DNA from: DSNY01 sp040752195
GTDB taxonomy: Bacteria > Pseudomonadota > Gammaproteobacteria > Burkholderiales > Burkholderiaceae_F
Direction of reading: 5' to 3'
NCBI GenBank assembly: GCA_040752195.1
Contig: JBFMFC010000012.1
Location: forward strand, 15,276 to 79,275
DNA length: 64,000 nucleotides
The notes beneath the pieces are model-generated. The model had not been told where the DNA came from, ran no database searches, and saw only the letters and a list, made by a program, of their open reading frames with translations. Positions 56,304-64,000 of the stretch are shown in pieces; position 1 is the first letter of the stretch; each line of letters starts with the position of its first letter. The position numbers and the translations under genes were made by a program.

Positions 56304-58001
56304 ATGCCCGCGCTCGACCACTCCCGCTTCTACAAGTACGAAGAACTGACGGCCAGGCTGCGGGACTTCGCCGAGGCGTTCCCGCAGCTCGTCGCGGTCG
56401 AATCGATCGGCAAGAGCTTCGAGGGGCGCGACATCCCGCTCGTGACCGTCACGAACTTCGCCACCGGCGCCGCGTCGGACAAGCCGGCGTACTGGGTCGA
56501 CGGCAACATCCATTCGGTCGAGCTGTCGGCATCGACCGCGTGCCTGTACTTCCTGCAGTGGCTGACCTCCGGCTACGCGACCGACGACGAGATCAGGCGC
56601 TGCCTCGACACGCGCGCGTTCTACATCTGCCCGCGCATCAACCCCGACGGCGCCGAGTGGGCGCTGGCGGACCGGCCGAAGTACGTTCGGTCGAGCACGC
56701 GCCGCTATCCGTACGACGAGGATCCGGTCGCGGGGCTCGTCGCCGAGGACATCGACGGCGACGGCCGCATCCTGCAGATGCGCATCGCCGATCCGAACGG
56801 CATGTGGAAGCGGCATCCGCAGGAGCCGCGCCTGCTGATCCGGCGCGAACCGACCGATCCGCCGGGCGGCGAGTACTTCCGGGTGATGCCCGAGGGCCGC
56901 ATCGAGAACTTCGACGGCGTGCACGTCGAGTTCGCCGGATTCATGGGCAACGCGCAGGGGCTCGACCTGAACCGCAACTTTCCTTCGGGCTGGCGGCAGG
57001 AGTACGAACAGCTCGGCGCGGGCCCGTACCCGACCTCGGAACCCGAGGTCCGCGCGGTCGTCGATTTCATCGTCAAGCATCCGAACATCTGCGGTGGAAC
57101 GAGTTTTCACACGTTCTCCGGCGTGTTGCTGCGCCCGTTCGGCGACCGGCCCGACGACAAGATGCCGCCCGAGGACCTGTGGACCTACCAGAAGGTCGGC
57201 AAGAAAGGCGAGGAGCTCACAGGCTATCCGGCGATCTCGATCTTCCACGACTTCGTGTATCACCCCGGTCAGTACATCGGCGGCGCGTTCGACTGGATCT
57301 ACGAACACCTCGGCATGTTCATGTGGACCGTCGAAATCTGGAACCCCAAGAAGGAAGCCGGCATCGACAACAAGGAGTGGATCCACTGGTTCCGCGACCA
57401 TCCGGTCGAAGACGACCTGAAGCTGCTCGCTTGGTCGGACACCGAGCTGAAGGGCGCGGGCCATGTCGACTGGAAGCCCTTCGACCATCCGCAGCTCGGC
57501 CGCGTCGAGATCGGCGGCTGGAACCGCATGGTCGCGTTCACCAACCCGCCGCCGCACCGGCTCGAAGCCGAGGTCGCGCGTTTCCCGAAGTGGTTGTTGT
57601 GGCAGGCGCTCGTTTCGCCGAAGCTCGAGCTGCGTGACGTGCAGGTCAGCAACGCCGGCGACGGCACCTGGCGCGTTCGGCTGATCGTGCAGAACACCGG
57701 CTGGCTGCCGAGCTACGTGACCAAGATGGCGGTGCAGCACAAGCTGCTGCGCGGCGTGCTCGCCGAGATCGGACTGCCGCCGGGCGCGGAGCTGGTGTCG
57801 GGCAAGCCGCGCGAGTCGCTCGGCGAGCTCGAAGGCTGGGCTTACCGCCACACCGGCGTGAGCTTCTGGCCCGACCGCAAGCCGACCGACAACCTCGCCT
57901 ACGTCGACTGGGTCGTTCGCGCCAAGCCCGGCACGACCATCGAACTGACCGCATGGCACGAGCGCGCCGGGCGCGTTCGCATTAGCGCGACGCTGCGCTA
58001 G
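56304..58001 (+). CDS. M14 family zinc carboxypeptidase
   Basis: A 565-residue M14 metallopeptidase. The zinc ligands are H70 and E73 in GNIHSVELS and H269 in TSFHTFSG, and the catalytic glutamate is E344 in TVEIWNP. NRNFPSGW and YPFNG-like PRINPDGAEW are typical of the family. The C-terminal 130 residues form an extra beta-rich domain. No signal peptide is seen, so it is probably cytoplasmic. It follows eptA by 51 bp but has its own TATCAT-type -10-like box at about 56267. Its TAG stop coincides with the CTAG duplication of the adjacent MITE-like element. Confidence 0.9.
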   Translation: MPALDHSRFYKYEELTARLRDFAEAFPQLVAVESIGKSFEGRDIPLVTVTNFATGAASDKPAYWVDGNIHSVELSASTACLYFLQWLTSGYATDDEIRRCLDTRAFYICPRINPDGAEWALADRPKYVRSSTRRYPYDEDPVAGLVAEDIDGDGRILQMRIADPNGMWKRHPQEPRLLIRREPTDPPGGEYFRVMPEGRIENFDGVHVEFAGFMGNAQGLDLNRNFPSGWRQEYEQLGAGPYPTSEPEVRAVVDFIVKHPNICGGTSFHTFSGVLLRPFGDRPDDKMPPEDLWTYQKVGKKGEELTGYPAISIFHDFVYHPGQYIGGAFDWIYEHLGMFMWTVEIWNPKKEAGIDNKEWIHWFRDHPVEDDLKLLAWSDTELKGAGHVDWKPFDHPQLGRVEIGGWNRMVAFTNPPPHRLEAEVARFPKWLLWQALVSPKLELRDVQVSNAGDGTWRVRLIVQNTGWLPSYVTKMAVQHKLLRGVLAEIGLPPGAELVSGKPRESLGELEGWAYRHTGVSFWPDRKPTDNLAYVDWVVRAKPGTTIELTAWHERAGRVRISATLR

Positions 58002-58251
58002 CCCGGATATTTCACGAGGTCGCCCCCATATGCGCGCGTTCTGTCTCTGTGAATCGGCACGTGCAGCCCGCAGGCTGCCGAGTCGATGTGTACCGCCGGG
58101 GCTACGCGGGCTTGCGCGGCGCCTGCGGGCGCGGGCTTGCGCTCAAGTGCTCGCCAATGCCTCCGGGCATTGGACTGCGCCCCTCTCGCGCAATCCGCAT
58201 CCCGCATGCATCCGCGCAACCCCCGCGTCCCCCGTGAAATTTCCGGGCTAG
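57998..58251. mobile_element. MITE-like element with CTAG target duplication
   Basis: A 246-bp non-coding element (58002-58247). Its ends are inverted repeats: CCCGGATATTTCAC at the left and, read inward from the right, CCCGGAAATTTCAC (one mismatch in 14). CTAG lies immediately outside each end (57998-58001 and 58248-58251). The left CTAG supplies the TAG stop of the M14 gene. No transposase or plausible reading frame is inside, so it would need a full-length relative in trans. The interior is palindrome-rich (for example CGCGGGCTTGCGCGGCGCC). It lies 47 bp before a thiolase gene and may carry that promoter. Confidence 0.8.
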
Positions 58252-58294
58252 CAGCGCGCACAATCAGGCATTGACCGCTTCACGAGGAATCGAC

Positions 58295-59479
58295 ATGACC
58301 GCAGCCTTCATCGTCGCCGCGCTGCGAACCGCGGGCGCCCGCAAGGGCGGCCGGCTCGCCGGCTGGCATCCGGCGGATCTCGCCGCGCAGGTGCTCGACG
58401 CGCTGGTCGAACGCAACGACATCGATCCGTCGTCGATCGACGACGTGATCCTCGGCTGCGTCGGCCAGGCCGGCGAGCAGTCGTTCAACATCGCGCGCAA
58501 CGCGGTGCTCGCGTCGAAGCTGCCGGAGTCGGTGCCCGGCGTGTCGGTCGACCGGCAGTGCGGGTCGTCGCAGCAGGCGCTGCACTTCGCCGCGCAGGCG
58601 GTGATGTCGGGCGCGCAGGATCTGGTGATCGCGGGCGGCGTGGAGAGCATGACGCGCGTGCCGATGGGACTGCCGGCCACACTGCCGTTCAAGCACGGCT
58701 ACGGCACTTACATGAGCCCGGCGATGCAGGCGCGCTATCCGGGCGTGCAGTTCAGCCAGTTCATGGGCGCCGAGCTGCTCGCGAAAAAGTACGAACTGTC
58801 GAAGGACGCGCTCGACGAGTACGCCCTGCGCAGCCATCAGCGCGCCGCGGCCGCCACGCGCGAAGGGCGCTTCGAAGAGGAGATCGTTCCGATCGAGGTG
58901 CGCAACGCCGACGGCCAGCCGACCGGCGAGACGCACGCGGCCGACGAAGGCATCCGCTTCGATGCATCGCTCGAAGCGATCGCCGCGGTGAAGCTGCTGC
59001 ACGAAGGCGGCCGCATCACTGCCGCGACGTCGAGCCAGATCTGCGACGGCGCGGCCGCGCTGCTCGTCGCCAACGAACGCGGGCTCAAAGCGCTCGGCCA
59101 CTCGGTCAAGCCGCTTGCGATCGTGCGGCAGATGACGGTGGTCGGCCACGATCCGGTCGTGATGCTCGAAGGTCCGATCCCGGCCACGCCGGTCGCGCTG
59201 CGCAAGGCGGGCCTGAAGATCGACGACATCGATCTCTTCGAAGTCAACGAAGCCTTCGCGTCGGTGCCGCTGGCGTGGCTGAAAGCCACCGGCGCAGATC
59301 CCGCGCGGCTGAACGTCAACGGCGGCGCGATCGCGCTCGGACACCCGCTCGGCGCCTCGGGCGCGAAGCTGATGACCACGCTCGTGCACGCGCTCGCCGC
59401 ACGCGGCGCCCGCTACGGGCTGCAGACGATGTGCGAGGGCGGCGGGCTGGCGAACGTCACGATCGTCGAGCGGCTGTAG
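58295..59479 (+). CDS. Acetyl-CoA acetyltransferase (thiolase)
   Basis: A 394-residue thiolase. The catalytic cysteine is in SVDRQCGSSQQALHFA, and the C-terminal motifs are NVNGGAIALGHPLGASGAK and TMCEGGGLAN. It is closer to FadA/AtoB-type acetyl-CoA acyltransferases than to the PcaF-like thiolase at 44724-45926. ATG at 58295 is chosen over a TTG at 58271 because ACGAGGAAT lies just before it. It stands alone on the plus strand, right after the MITE-like element, and is followed by a 178-bp spacer without features. Confidence 0.93.
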   Translation: MTAAFIVAALRTAGARKGGRLAGWHPADLAAQVLDALVERNDIDPSSIDDVILGCVGQAGEQSFNIARNAVLASKLPESVPGVSVDRQCGSSQQALHFAAQAVMSGAQDLVIAGGVESMTRVPMGLPATLPFKHGYGTYMSPAMQARYPGVQFSQFMGAELLAKKYELSKDALDEYALRSHQRAAAATREGRFEEEIVPIEVRNADGQPTGETHAADEGIRFDASLEAIAAVKLLHEGGRITAATSSQICDGAAALLVANERGLKALGHSVKPLAIVRQMTVVGHDPVVMLEGPIPATPVALRKAGLKIDDIDLFEVNEAFASVPLAWLKATGADPARLNVNGGAIALGHPLGASGAKLMTTLVHALAARGARYGLQTMCEGGGLANVTIVERL

Positions 59480-59657
59480 CGCGAACGACAGCCGGTCTGC
59501 GGTCGAAGGCGGCCAAGGCGCGAAGCGGCCGCCGGTGTCGTACGTTTCGCTTTCCCGGCCGCCCCGGACGATGAGCCGACCCGGATCGGGCGCACGAGTG
59601 CGCGCAGTCAGTCAGTCGCCGGGGCGACTCGCGGCACCGCCGTCGATGCCGCCCGCC

Positions 59658-61142
59658 TCACTGAAACGCCACCTCCGCGAAGCTCCTCAGCTTGCGGCTG
59701 TGGAGCTGCTCGGGCCGCTGTGCGCGCAGCAGGTCGATCGCGCGCAGGCCGATGCGCAGGTGCTGGTCGACGCGCTCGCGGTAGAAGCGGTCGGCCATGC
59801 CGGGCAGCTTGATCTCGCCGTGCAGCGGCTTGTCGCTGACGCATAACAGCGTCCCGTAGGGCACGCGGAAGCGGAAGCCGTTGGCGGCGATCGTCGCGCT
59901 CTCCATGTCGAGCGCGATCGCGCGGCTCTGGCTGAAGCGGCGGATCGGCGTGCGTTGCGGCAGCAGCTCCCAGTTGCGGTTGTCGGTGCTCGCCACCGTG
60001 CCGGTTCGCATCACGCGCTTCAGCTCGTAGCCCTTCAGTTGCGTGACGTCGGCCACCGCCGCCTCGAGCGCGACCTGCACTTCCGCCAGCGGCGGGATCG
60101 GCACCCACGGCGGCAGGTCCTCGTCGAGCACGTGGTCCTCGCGCACGTAGCCGTGCGCCAGCACGTAGTCGCCGAGGCTCTGCGTCGAGCGCAGCCCCGC
60201 GCAGTGGCCGATCATGATCCATGCGTGCGGCCGCAGCACCGCGACGTGGTCGGTGATCGTCTTCGCGTTGGCCGGGCCGACGCCGATATTGATGAGCGTG
60301 ATGCCGGCGCGATCTTCGCGGACGAGGTGGTACGCGGGCATCTGCGGCATCCACGCCGGCGCCGCACCCTGCGCGTCGGCGGGCACGCTCGGCAGCCCCG
60401 CGCGCGGCGTGATCACGTTGCCCGGTTCGACGAATGCGCTGTAGCCGTGGCGCGCGGCATCCGCGTCGGCCATCAGCTCGTGCCCGAGGCGGACGAACTC
60501 GTCGACGTAGAACTGGTAGTTGGTGAACAGCACGAAGTTCTGGAAGTGCTCGGGGCGCGTTCCCGTGTAGTGCCGCAGCCGGTGCAGCGAGTAGTCCACG
60601 CGCGGTGCGGTGAACAGCGCCAGCGGCCGCGGCTCGCCGGGCGCCGGCTCGTAGGTGCCGTTGGCGATGCCGTCGTCCATCACGCCCAGATCGGGCAGGT
60701 CGAACAGGTCGCGCATCCGCGCGCGGCCGCCGGGGTCGAGCGAACCTTCGAGGCGATCGTCGTCGAGCGTGAAGGCCACCGCGATCGGCTGCCGGCTCGT
60801 GCCGACCTCGATCGACACGCGATGGCTGTCGATCAGCAACCGGAACTGCTCGCGGAAGTAGTCGGCGAACAGGTCGGGCCGCGTCAGCGTCGTCTCGTAG
60901 GTACCCGGCCCGGCGACGAAACCGTAAGCGAGCCGCGAATCGGCGCGCGCGACCGACTCGGTGCGGACGCGGACGAACGGGTAGAAGGCGCGCACGCGCG
61001 CGCCCGGGTGCTCGCCGGCCAGAAAGCGCATCAGCGCATCGCGCAGAAATGCAACGGACTGCGCATAGATCGCCGCCACCTGGGCGAGCGCGGCGTCCGG
61101 ATCGTCGAAACGCTGGGGGGCGATGAATGGCGGGGTCTGCAT
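59658..61142 (-). CDS. amn: AMP nucleosidase
   Basis: Hydrolyses AMP to adenine and ribose 5-phosphate, a control on adenylate pools. It has 494 residues from ATG 61142; an in-frame ATG 45 nt upstream exists. The N-terminal AMN-specific domain includes FYPFVRVRTESVARADSRLAYGFV (in part) and PRVDYSLHRLRHYTGT. The C-terminal nucleoside phosphorylase-like domain has NIGVGPANAKTITDHVAVLRPHAWIMIGHCAGLR (in part) and ALDMESATIAANGFRFRVPYGTLLCVSDKPLHGE (in part). It is convergent with the thiolase and divergent from cbpA. Identity is strong. Confidence 0.95.
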   Translation of the reverse strand: MQTPPFIAPQRFDDPDAALAQVAAIYAQSVAFLRDALMRFLAGEHPGARVRAFYPFVRVRTESVARADSRLAYGFVAGPGTYETTLTRPDLFADYFREQFRLLIDSHRVSIEVGTSRQPIAVAFTLDDDRLEGSLDPGGRARMRDLFDLPDLGVMDDGIANGTYEPAPGEPRPLALFTAPRVDYSLHRLRHYTGTRPEHFQNFVLFTNYQFYVDEFVRLGHELMADADAARHGYSAFVEPGNVITPRAGLPSVPADAQGAAPAWMPQMPAYHLVREDRAGITLINIGVGPANAKTITDHVAVLRPHAWIMIGHCAGLRSTQSLGDYVLAHGYVREDHVLDEDLPPWVPIPPLAEVQVALEAAVADVTQLKGYELKRVMRTGTVASTDNRNWELLPQRTPIRRFSQSRAIALDMESATIAANGFRFRVPYGTLLCVSDKPLHGEIKLPGMADRFYRERVDQHLRIGLRAIDLLRAQRPEQLHSRKLRSFAEVAFQ

Positions 61143-61315
61143 GGCGCTTTGCGACGGCTGGCCCGGATTGTGCAGCAGCCGCGGCACGGGACGGGGATGG
61201 TTGCGCGCGCGTACGATACGCGGCCATCCGCCCGGCCATTGAAGCAGGCCGCCGCAATCCCCATTGTTCGCGAATAACGCGCCGGGTTCCCGATTGCTGG
61301 CAGAGGAGAGGCCGC

Positions 61316-62293
61316 TTGGAATTCAAGGACTATTACCAGACGCTGGGGGTTGCGCGCGAGGCCACCGCCGAGCAGATCAAGAAGGCGTACCGGAGCCTGG
61401 CGCGCAAGTACCACCCGGATGTCAGCAAGGAGCCGGACGCCGAGCGCCGGATGAAGGAGGTCAACGAGGCGTACGCGGTGCTGTCCGACCCCGAGAAGCG
61501 CGCCGCGTACGACGCGCTGCTGGCGCGCGGACATCACCCGGGCGAGGAGTTCCGCCCGCCGCCGGACTGGGATGCCGGCTTCGAGTTCTCCAGCCATGGC
61601 TTCGAGGATGCCGCGGCGGCCGATTTCAGCGACTTCTTTGCCGAACTGTTCGGCCGCATGGGCGGCCGGCGCGCGGCCGAGCGCTTCGGCGACCGCTTCC
61701 GCGCGCGCGGCGAGGATCATCACGCCAAGGTCCTCCTCGACATCGAGGACGCCTTTCGCGGTGCGCGCCGCACGATCAGCCTGCGCGTTCCCAAGCTCGA
61801 CGCGAGCGGCCGCGTCGTGCTCGAGACGCGCACGCTCGAGGTGCAGATCCCGCGCGGCGTGCGCGAGGGCCAACTGATCCGGCTCGCCGGACAGGGCGGA
61901 CCCGGAACGGGCGGCGCCCCGCCCGGCGATCTGTTCCTCGAGGTGCACTTCGCGCCGCACCCTCGCTGGCGAGTCGACGGACGCGATCTGGTCACCGAGC
62001 TTCCCGTCGCGCCTTGGGAGGCCGCGCTCGGCGCGGTCGTCCCGGTCGAGCTGCCCGACGGCTCGACGCTGCGCGTTCGCATCCCCGCCGGCGCGCAAAG
62101 CGGCAGGCGCCTGACCGTGCGCGGGCGCGGGCTCCCGAGCACGCCGCCCGGCGATCTCGACCTGATCATCCGCGTCGTTCTGCCGTCGGCCGACGACCCG
62201 CGCGCGCGTCGCCTGTACGAGACGATGGCGCGCGAACTGTCGGACTTCGACGCACGCCGCGCCGCGTCCGCCCAACCGTCGGAGCAGCCATGA
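61316..62293 (+). CDS. cbpA: Curved DNA-binding J-domain protein CbpA
   Basis: A 325-residue DnaJ-type co-chaperone and DNA-binding protein. Its N-terminal J domain (about 4-70) carries HPD at 33-35 (KYHPDVSKE). A glycine/phenylalanine-rich linker (about 80-125) and two C-terminal beta-barrel substrate domains follow (RVPKLDASGRVVLETRTLEVQIPRGV in part); no zinc finger is present, as in CbpA. The start is TTG at 61316, favoured by GAGGAGAGG 9 nt before it, since no ATG is near the domain. The cbpM start overlaps its stop (ATGA). Confidence 0.95.
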   Translation: MEFKDYYQTLGVAREATAEQIKKAYRSLARKYHPDVSKEPDAERRMKEVNEAYAVLSDPEKRAAYDALLARGHHPGEEFRPPPDWDAGFEFSSHGFEDAAAADFSDFFAELFGRMGGRRAAERFGDRFRARGEDHHAKVLLDIEDAFRGARRTISLRVPKLDASGRVVLETRTLEVQIPRGVREGQLIRLAGQGGPGTGGAPPGDLFLEVHFAPHPRWRVDGRDLVTELPVAPWEAALGAVVPVELPDGSTLRVRIPAGAQSGRRLTVRGRGLPSTPPGDLDLIIRVVLPSADDPRARRLYETMARELSDFDARRAASAQPSEQP

Positions 62294-62601
62294 ACCCGCG
62301 CGTCGAATCGATTCAAGCCGCGCTCGAAGAAGCGCAGTTGACGCTGGACGAGCTGGCCGCCCTGTGCGGTGTGCAGCCCAGGTGGGTGATCGAACGCATC
62401 GAACAGGGGCTGATCGAGGTCCGCGGTGCGGACTTCGCGGCCTGGCGCTTCGACGCAGCCACGCTGCGCCGCGCGCGCGCGATGCGCGGCATCGAACTGA
62501 CGTTCGATGCGGCGCCCGAGCTCGCCGCGCTGGTGGTCGATCTCACCGAAGAAATCGAGCGGCTGCGCGCGCTGCTGGCGGACGCGCAGCGATCATGCTG
62601 A
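62290..62601 (+). CDS. cbpM: Chaperone modulator CbpM
   Basis: A 103-residue MerR-like helical regulator that binds the J domain of CbpA and inhibits its activity. It has a winged-helix-type N-terminus (LTLDELAALCGVQPRWVIERIEQGL in part) and a C-terminal leucine-rich helix pair (LVVDLTEEIERLRALLADAQ). The start overlaps the cbpA stop by 4 nt, so the two are translationally coupled, as expected for a co-chaperone and its modulator. Confidence 0.93.
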   Translation: MNPRVESIQAALEEAQLTLDELAALCGVQPRWVIERIEQGLIEVRGADFAAWRFDAATLRRARAMRGIELTFDAAPELAALVVDLTEEIERLRALLADAQRSC

Positions 62602-62638
62602 CGGCACGGCGAGACGTCGGGGAAGGGAGGTGTCCGCG

Positions 62639-63154
62639 ATGAACGATTCACCCGGGAACGCGCCGGCCGCGCGCTCGTCGCTGGCCGAATTCCGCCGCAC
62701 GTGGGCGCTGATGAACGCGTACGAACGCTTCGAACAGGTCGTCGCGCTCACGCTCGCCACCGTGATCGCAGCGATCGTCATCGTGTCGCTGATCCAGCTG
62801 ATCCGCACGGTATTCGAGCTGCTGATCGTCGATGCGTTCAATCCGCTCGACCACCGCGTCTTCCAGACGGTCTTCGGCATGATCATGACGCTGCTGATCG
62901 CGATGGAGTTCAAGCACTCGATCGTCCGCGTCGCCTTGCGGCGCGACAGCATCATTCAGGTCAAGACCGTCGTCCTGATCGCGCTGATCGCGCTGTCGCG
63001 CAAGTTCGTTATCCTCGACCCCGACGCCAGTCCGGCGAAAGTGGCCGCGCTCGCGGGGGCCGCGCTCGCGCTCGGGTGCGTTTACTGGCTTGTTCGGGAA
63101 CGCGACGACCGCGCCAGTGCGCAGGACGCCGCGAGTGAAAGGGCATCCGCATGA
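62639..63154 (+). CDS. psiE: PsiE-family (phosphate-starvation-inducible) membrane protein
   Basis: A 171-residue protein with four membrane helices (about 35-55, 65-85, 100-118 and 128-148), including SLIQLIRTVFELLIVDAFNPLD and SIIQVKTVVLIALIALSRKF, typical of PsiE. The gene starts after GGGAAGGGAGG, 37 bp past cbpM. Its stop overlaps the htrA-type start (ATGA). The first 25 residues are a polar N-terminal extension. Its function is unclear beyond phosphate-starvation induction in E. coli. It could help link stress status to the co-transcribed protease. Confidence 0.85.
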   Translation: MNDSPGNAPAARSSLAEFRRTWALMNAYERFEQVVALTLATVIAAIVIVSLIQLIRTVFELLIVDAFNPLDHRVFQTVFGMIMTLLIAMEFKHSIVRVALRRDSIIQVKTVVLIALIALSRKFVILDPDASPAKVAALAGAALALGCVYWLVRERDDRASAQDAASERASA

Positions 63155-64000
63155 ACGACCGTTTCGTCACCCGGCTGATCTGGATCGGCGTGATCGCCGC
63201 CGCGCTGCTCGCGCTGTGGCGCTGGCTGCCGGGCGGCGAGTCGCCCGACCCGGCCGTGCGCGACGCCGCGCCGCGGCCCGTGGTGGCGCGCGGCGATCTG
63301 GCCGCCGACGAGAAAGCGATGATCGAGCTGTTCGAGCGGTCGCGCGACTCGGTCGTCTACATCAGCACGCGGCAGCAGGTGCGCGACTTCTGGACGCGCA
63401 ATGTCTTTTCGGTGCCGCGCGGCACCGGCAGCGGTTTCATCTGGGACGAGCACGGTCACGTCGTGACCAACTTCCACGTCGTCGAAGGCGCGTCCGAGGC
63501 GATCGTGCGGCTGGCCGACGGACGCGACTACCGATCGGCCCTCGTCGGCGCCAGCCCCGCGCACGACATCGCCGTGCTGCGCATCGGCGTCGGTTTCAAG
63601 CGTCCGCCGCCGGTGCCGATCGGCACCAGCGGCGACCTCAAGGTCGGCCAGAAGGTGTTCGCGATCGGCAACCCCTTCGGCCTCGACTGGACGATGACCG
63701 CGGGCATCGTCTCGGCGCTCGACCGCTCGCTGCCGACCGAGCGCGGCGCGATCATCGAGCACCTCATCCAGACCGACGCGGCCATCAATCCGGGCAACTC
63801 CGGCGGCCCGCTGCTCGATTCGGCGGGCAGGCTGATCGGCATCAACACGGCGATCTTCAGTCCGTCGGGCGCTTCCGCGGGCATCGGTTTCGCGGTGCCG
63901 GTGGACACCGTCAACCGCGTCGTCCCGCAGTTGATCCGCACCGGGCGCTACGTGCGGCCGGCGCTGGGCATCGAAGTCGACGAGGCGCTGAACAGCCGGC
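63151..64000 (+). CDS. HtrA/DegP-type trypsin-like serine protease, N-terminal part
   Basis: A protease gene cut by the right edge after about 283 codons. It has an N-terminal membrane helix (about 8-24), a linker, then the catalytic domain with H109 in VVTNFHVVEG, D139 in PAHDIAVL and S217 in NPGNSGGP. It continues past GRLIGINTAIF and GIGFAVPVD toward a PDZ domain not seen. A membrane-anchored DegS-like or soluble periplasmic DegP/DegQ-like enzyme are both possible; the single helix favours anchoring. It overlaps psiE (ATGA) and ends the cbpA-cbpM-psiE-htrA operon as far as visible. Confidence 0.93.
   Translation, partial: MNDRFVTRLIWIGVIAAALLALWRWLPGGESPDPAVRDAAPRPVVARGDLAADEKAMIELFERSRDSVVYISTRQQVRDFWTRNVFSVPRGTGSGFIWDEHGHVVTNFHVVEGASEAIVRLADGRDYRSALVGASPAHDIAVLRIGVGFKRPPPVPIGTSGDLKVGQKVFAIGNPFGLDWTMTAGIVSALDRSLPTERGAIIEHLIQTDAAINPGNSGGPLLDSAGRLIGINTAIFSPSGASAGIGFAVPVDTVNRVVPQLIRTGRYVRPALGIEVDEALNSR

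Noticed and set aside
53817..57959. A 1380-codon open frame antisense to the kinase, PAP2, eptA and M14 genes
   Set aside because: It is antisense to four well-supported genes, with no domain, signal or ribosome-binding site; it is a GC artefact.
58002..58247. Short open frames inside the MITE-like element (62-73 codons)
   Set aside because: They are compositionally odd, arginine/alanine-rich and bounded by the element ends; no ribosome-binding site and no family resemblance.
1..64000. tRNA, rRNA, CRISPR arrays, prophage or plasmid replication modules
   Set aside because: I looked for conserved tRNA arms, rRNA blocks, spaced direct repeats and phage genes on both strands and found none I can support.

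Overview
The window is very GC-rich, gene-dense DNA of betaproteobacterial, most likely Burkholderiales, character. The basis is a Bug/TctC-type periplasmic receptor, a complete kynBUA tryptophan-degradation operon, a PEP-CTERM protein, a pimeloyl-type acyl-CoA dehydrogenase pair, separate purK/purE/purC genes and a tandem glycine riboswitch in front of gcvTHP. The assignment comes from gene content and protein resemblance judged by eye; no database search was run. I found no rRNA, tRNA, CRISPR array, plasmid or phage module. There is one run of ten N (39928-39937), and genes are cut at both ends (gcvP at the left, an HtrA-type protease at the right).

Layout, left half. 1-2490 (minus): glycine cleavage operon gcvT-gcvH-gcvP behind a tandem glycine riboswitch and an intrinsic terminator. 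2652-9504: an SPW-repeat membrane protein; a minus-strand set of amino-acid decarboxylase, DapA-family lyase and RraA-family protein; a TerB-like/DUF697-like protein divergent from a Crp/Fnr regulator followed by a DUF2892 membrane protein. 9620-14127: tandem UspA, EamA exporter, MFS transporter, ChaC, PdxH. 14232-16840: a NarL-type response regulator and a seven-TM histidine kinase. 16950-22991: a 51-residue membrane peptide, a DUF72 protein, an unknown membrane/soluble gene pair, MsrA, a PEP-CTERM protein with a strong sigma-54 promoter match, and a LemA/TPM/TPM operon. 23060-28443: DUF1992, flavin reductase, EamA transporter, then kynB-kynU-kynA plus a hot-dog thioesterase.

Layout, right half. 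28507-31913 (minus): Ser/Thr kinase, glycine-zipper lipoprotein and FHA protein, which look like the post-translational switch of a type VI secretion system but stand here without secretion genes. 32021-33223: glutaryl-CoA dehydrogenase. 33298-34543: a dead IS5-family element. 34687-38612 (minus): two Sel1-type proteins and a lipoprotein serine hydrolase. 38770-41362: a second, paralogous NarL regulator/seven-TM kinase pair. 41411-45926 (minus): thiolase, large and small acyl-CoA dehydrogenases and a Bug receptor, a likely dicarboxylate beta-oxidation operon. 46147-51800: SemiSWEET, an SGNH lipoprotein, and dgkA-purC-purE-purK-threonylcarbamoyl-AMP synthase. 51843-56252: OmpR-type regulator, kinase, PAP2 phosphatase and EptA, a lipid A modification operon. 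56304-64000: M14 peptidase, a MITE-like element inserted exactly at its stop codon, thiolase, AMP nucleosidase (minus) and a cbpA-cbpM-psiE-htrA operon.

Themes that connect genes: amino-acid and dicarboxylate breakdown (glycine cleavage, kynurenine pathway, decarboxylase, pim-like operon, GcdH), envelope sensing and remodelling (three two-component systems, EptA, PAP2, LemA, HtrA) and several small mobile or palindromic elements. The most unusual items are the MITE-like element with CTAG duplications, the IS5 transposase carrying a 75-bp palindrome-rich in-frame insertion, the orphan kinase/lipoprotein/FHA module, the duplicated regulator/seven-TM kinase pair, and a recurring TANANT-like hexamer 6-9 nt before start codons that suggests leaderless mRNAs.
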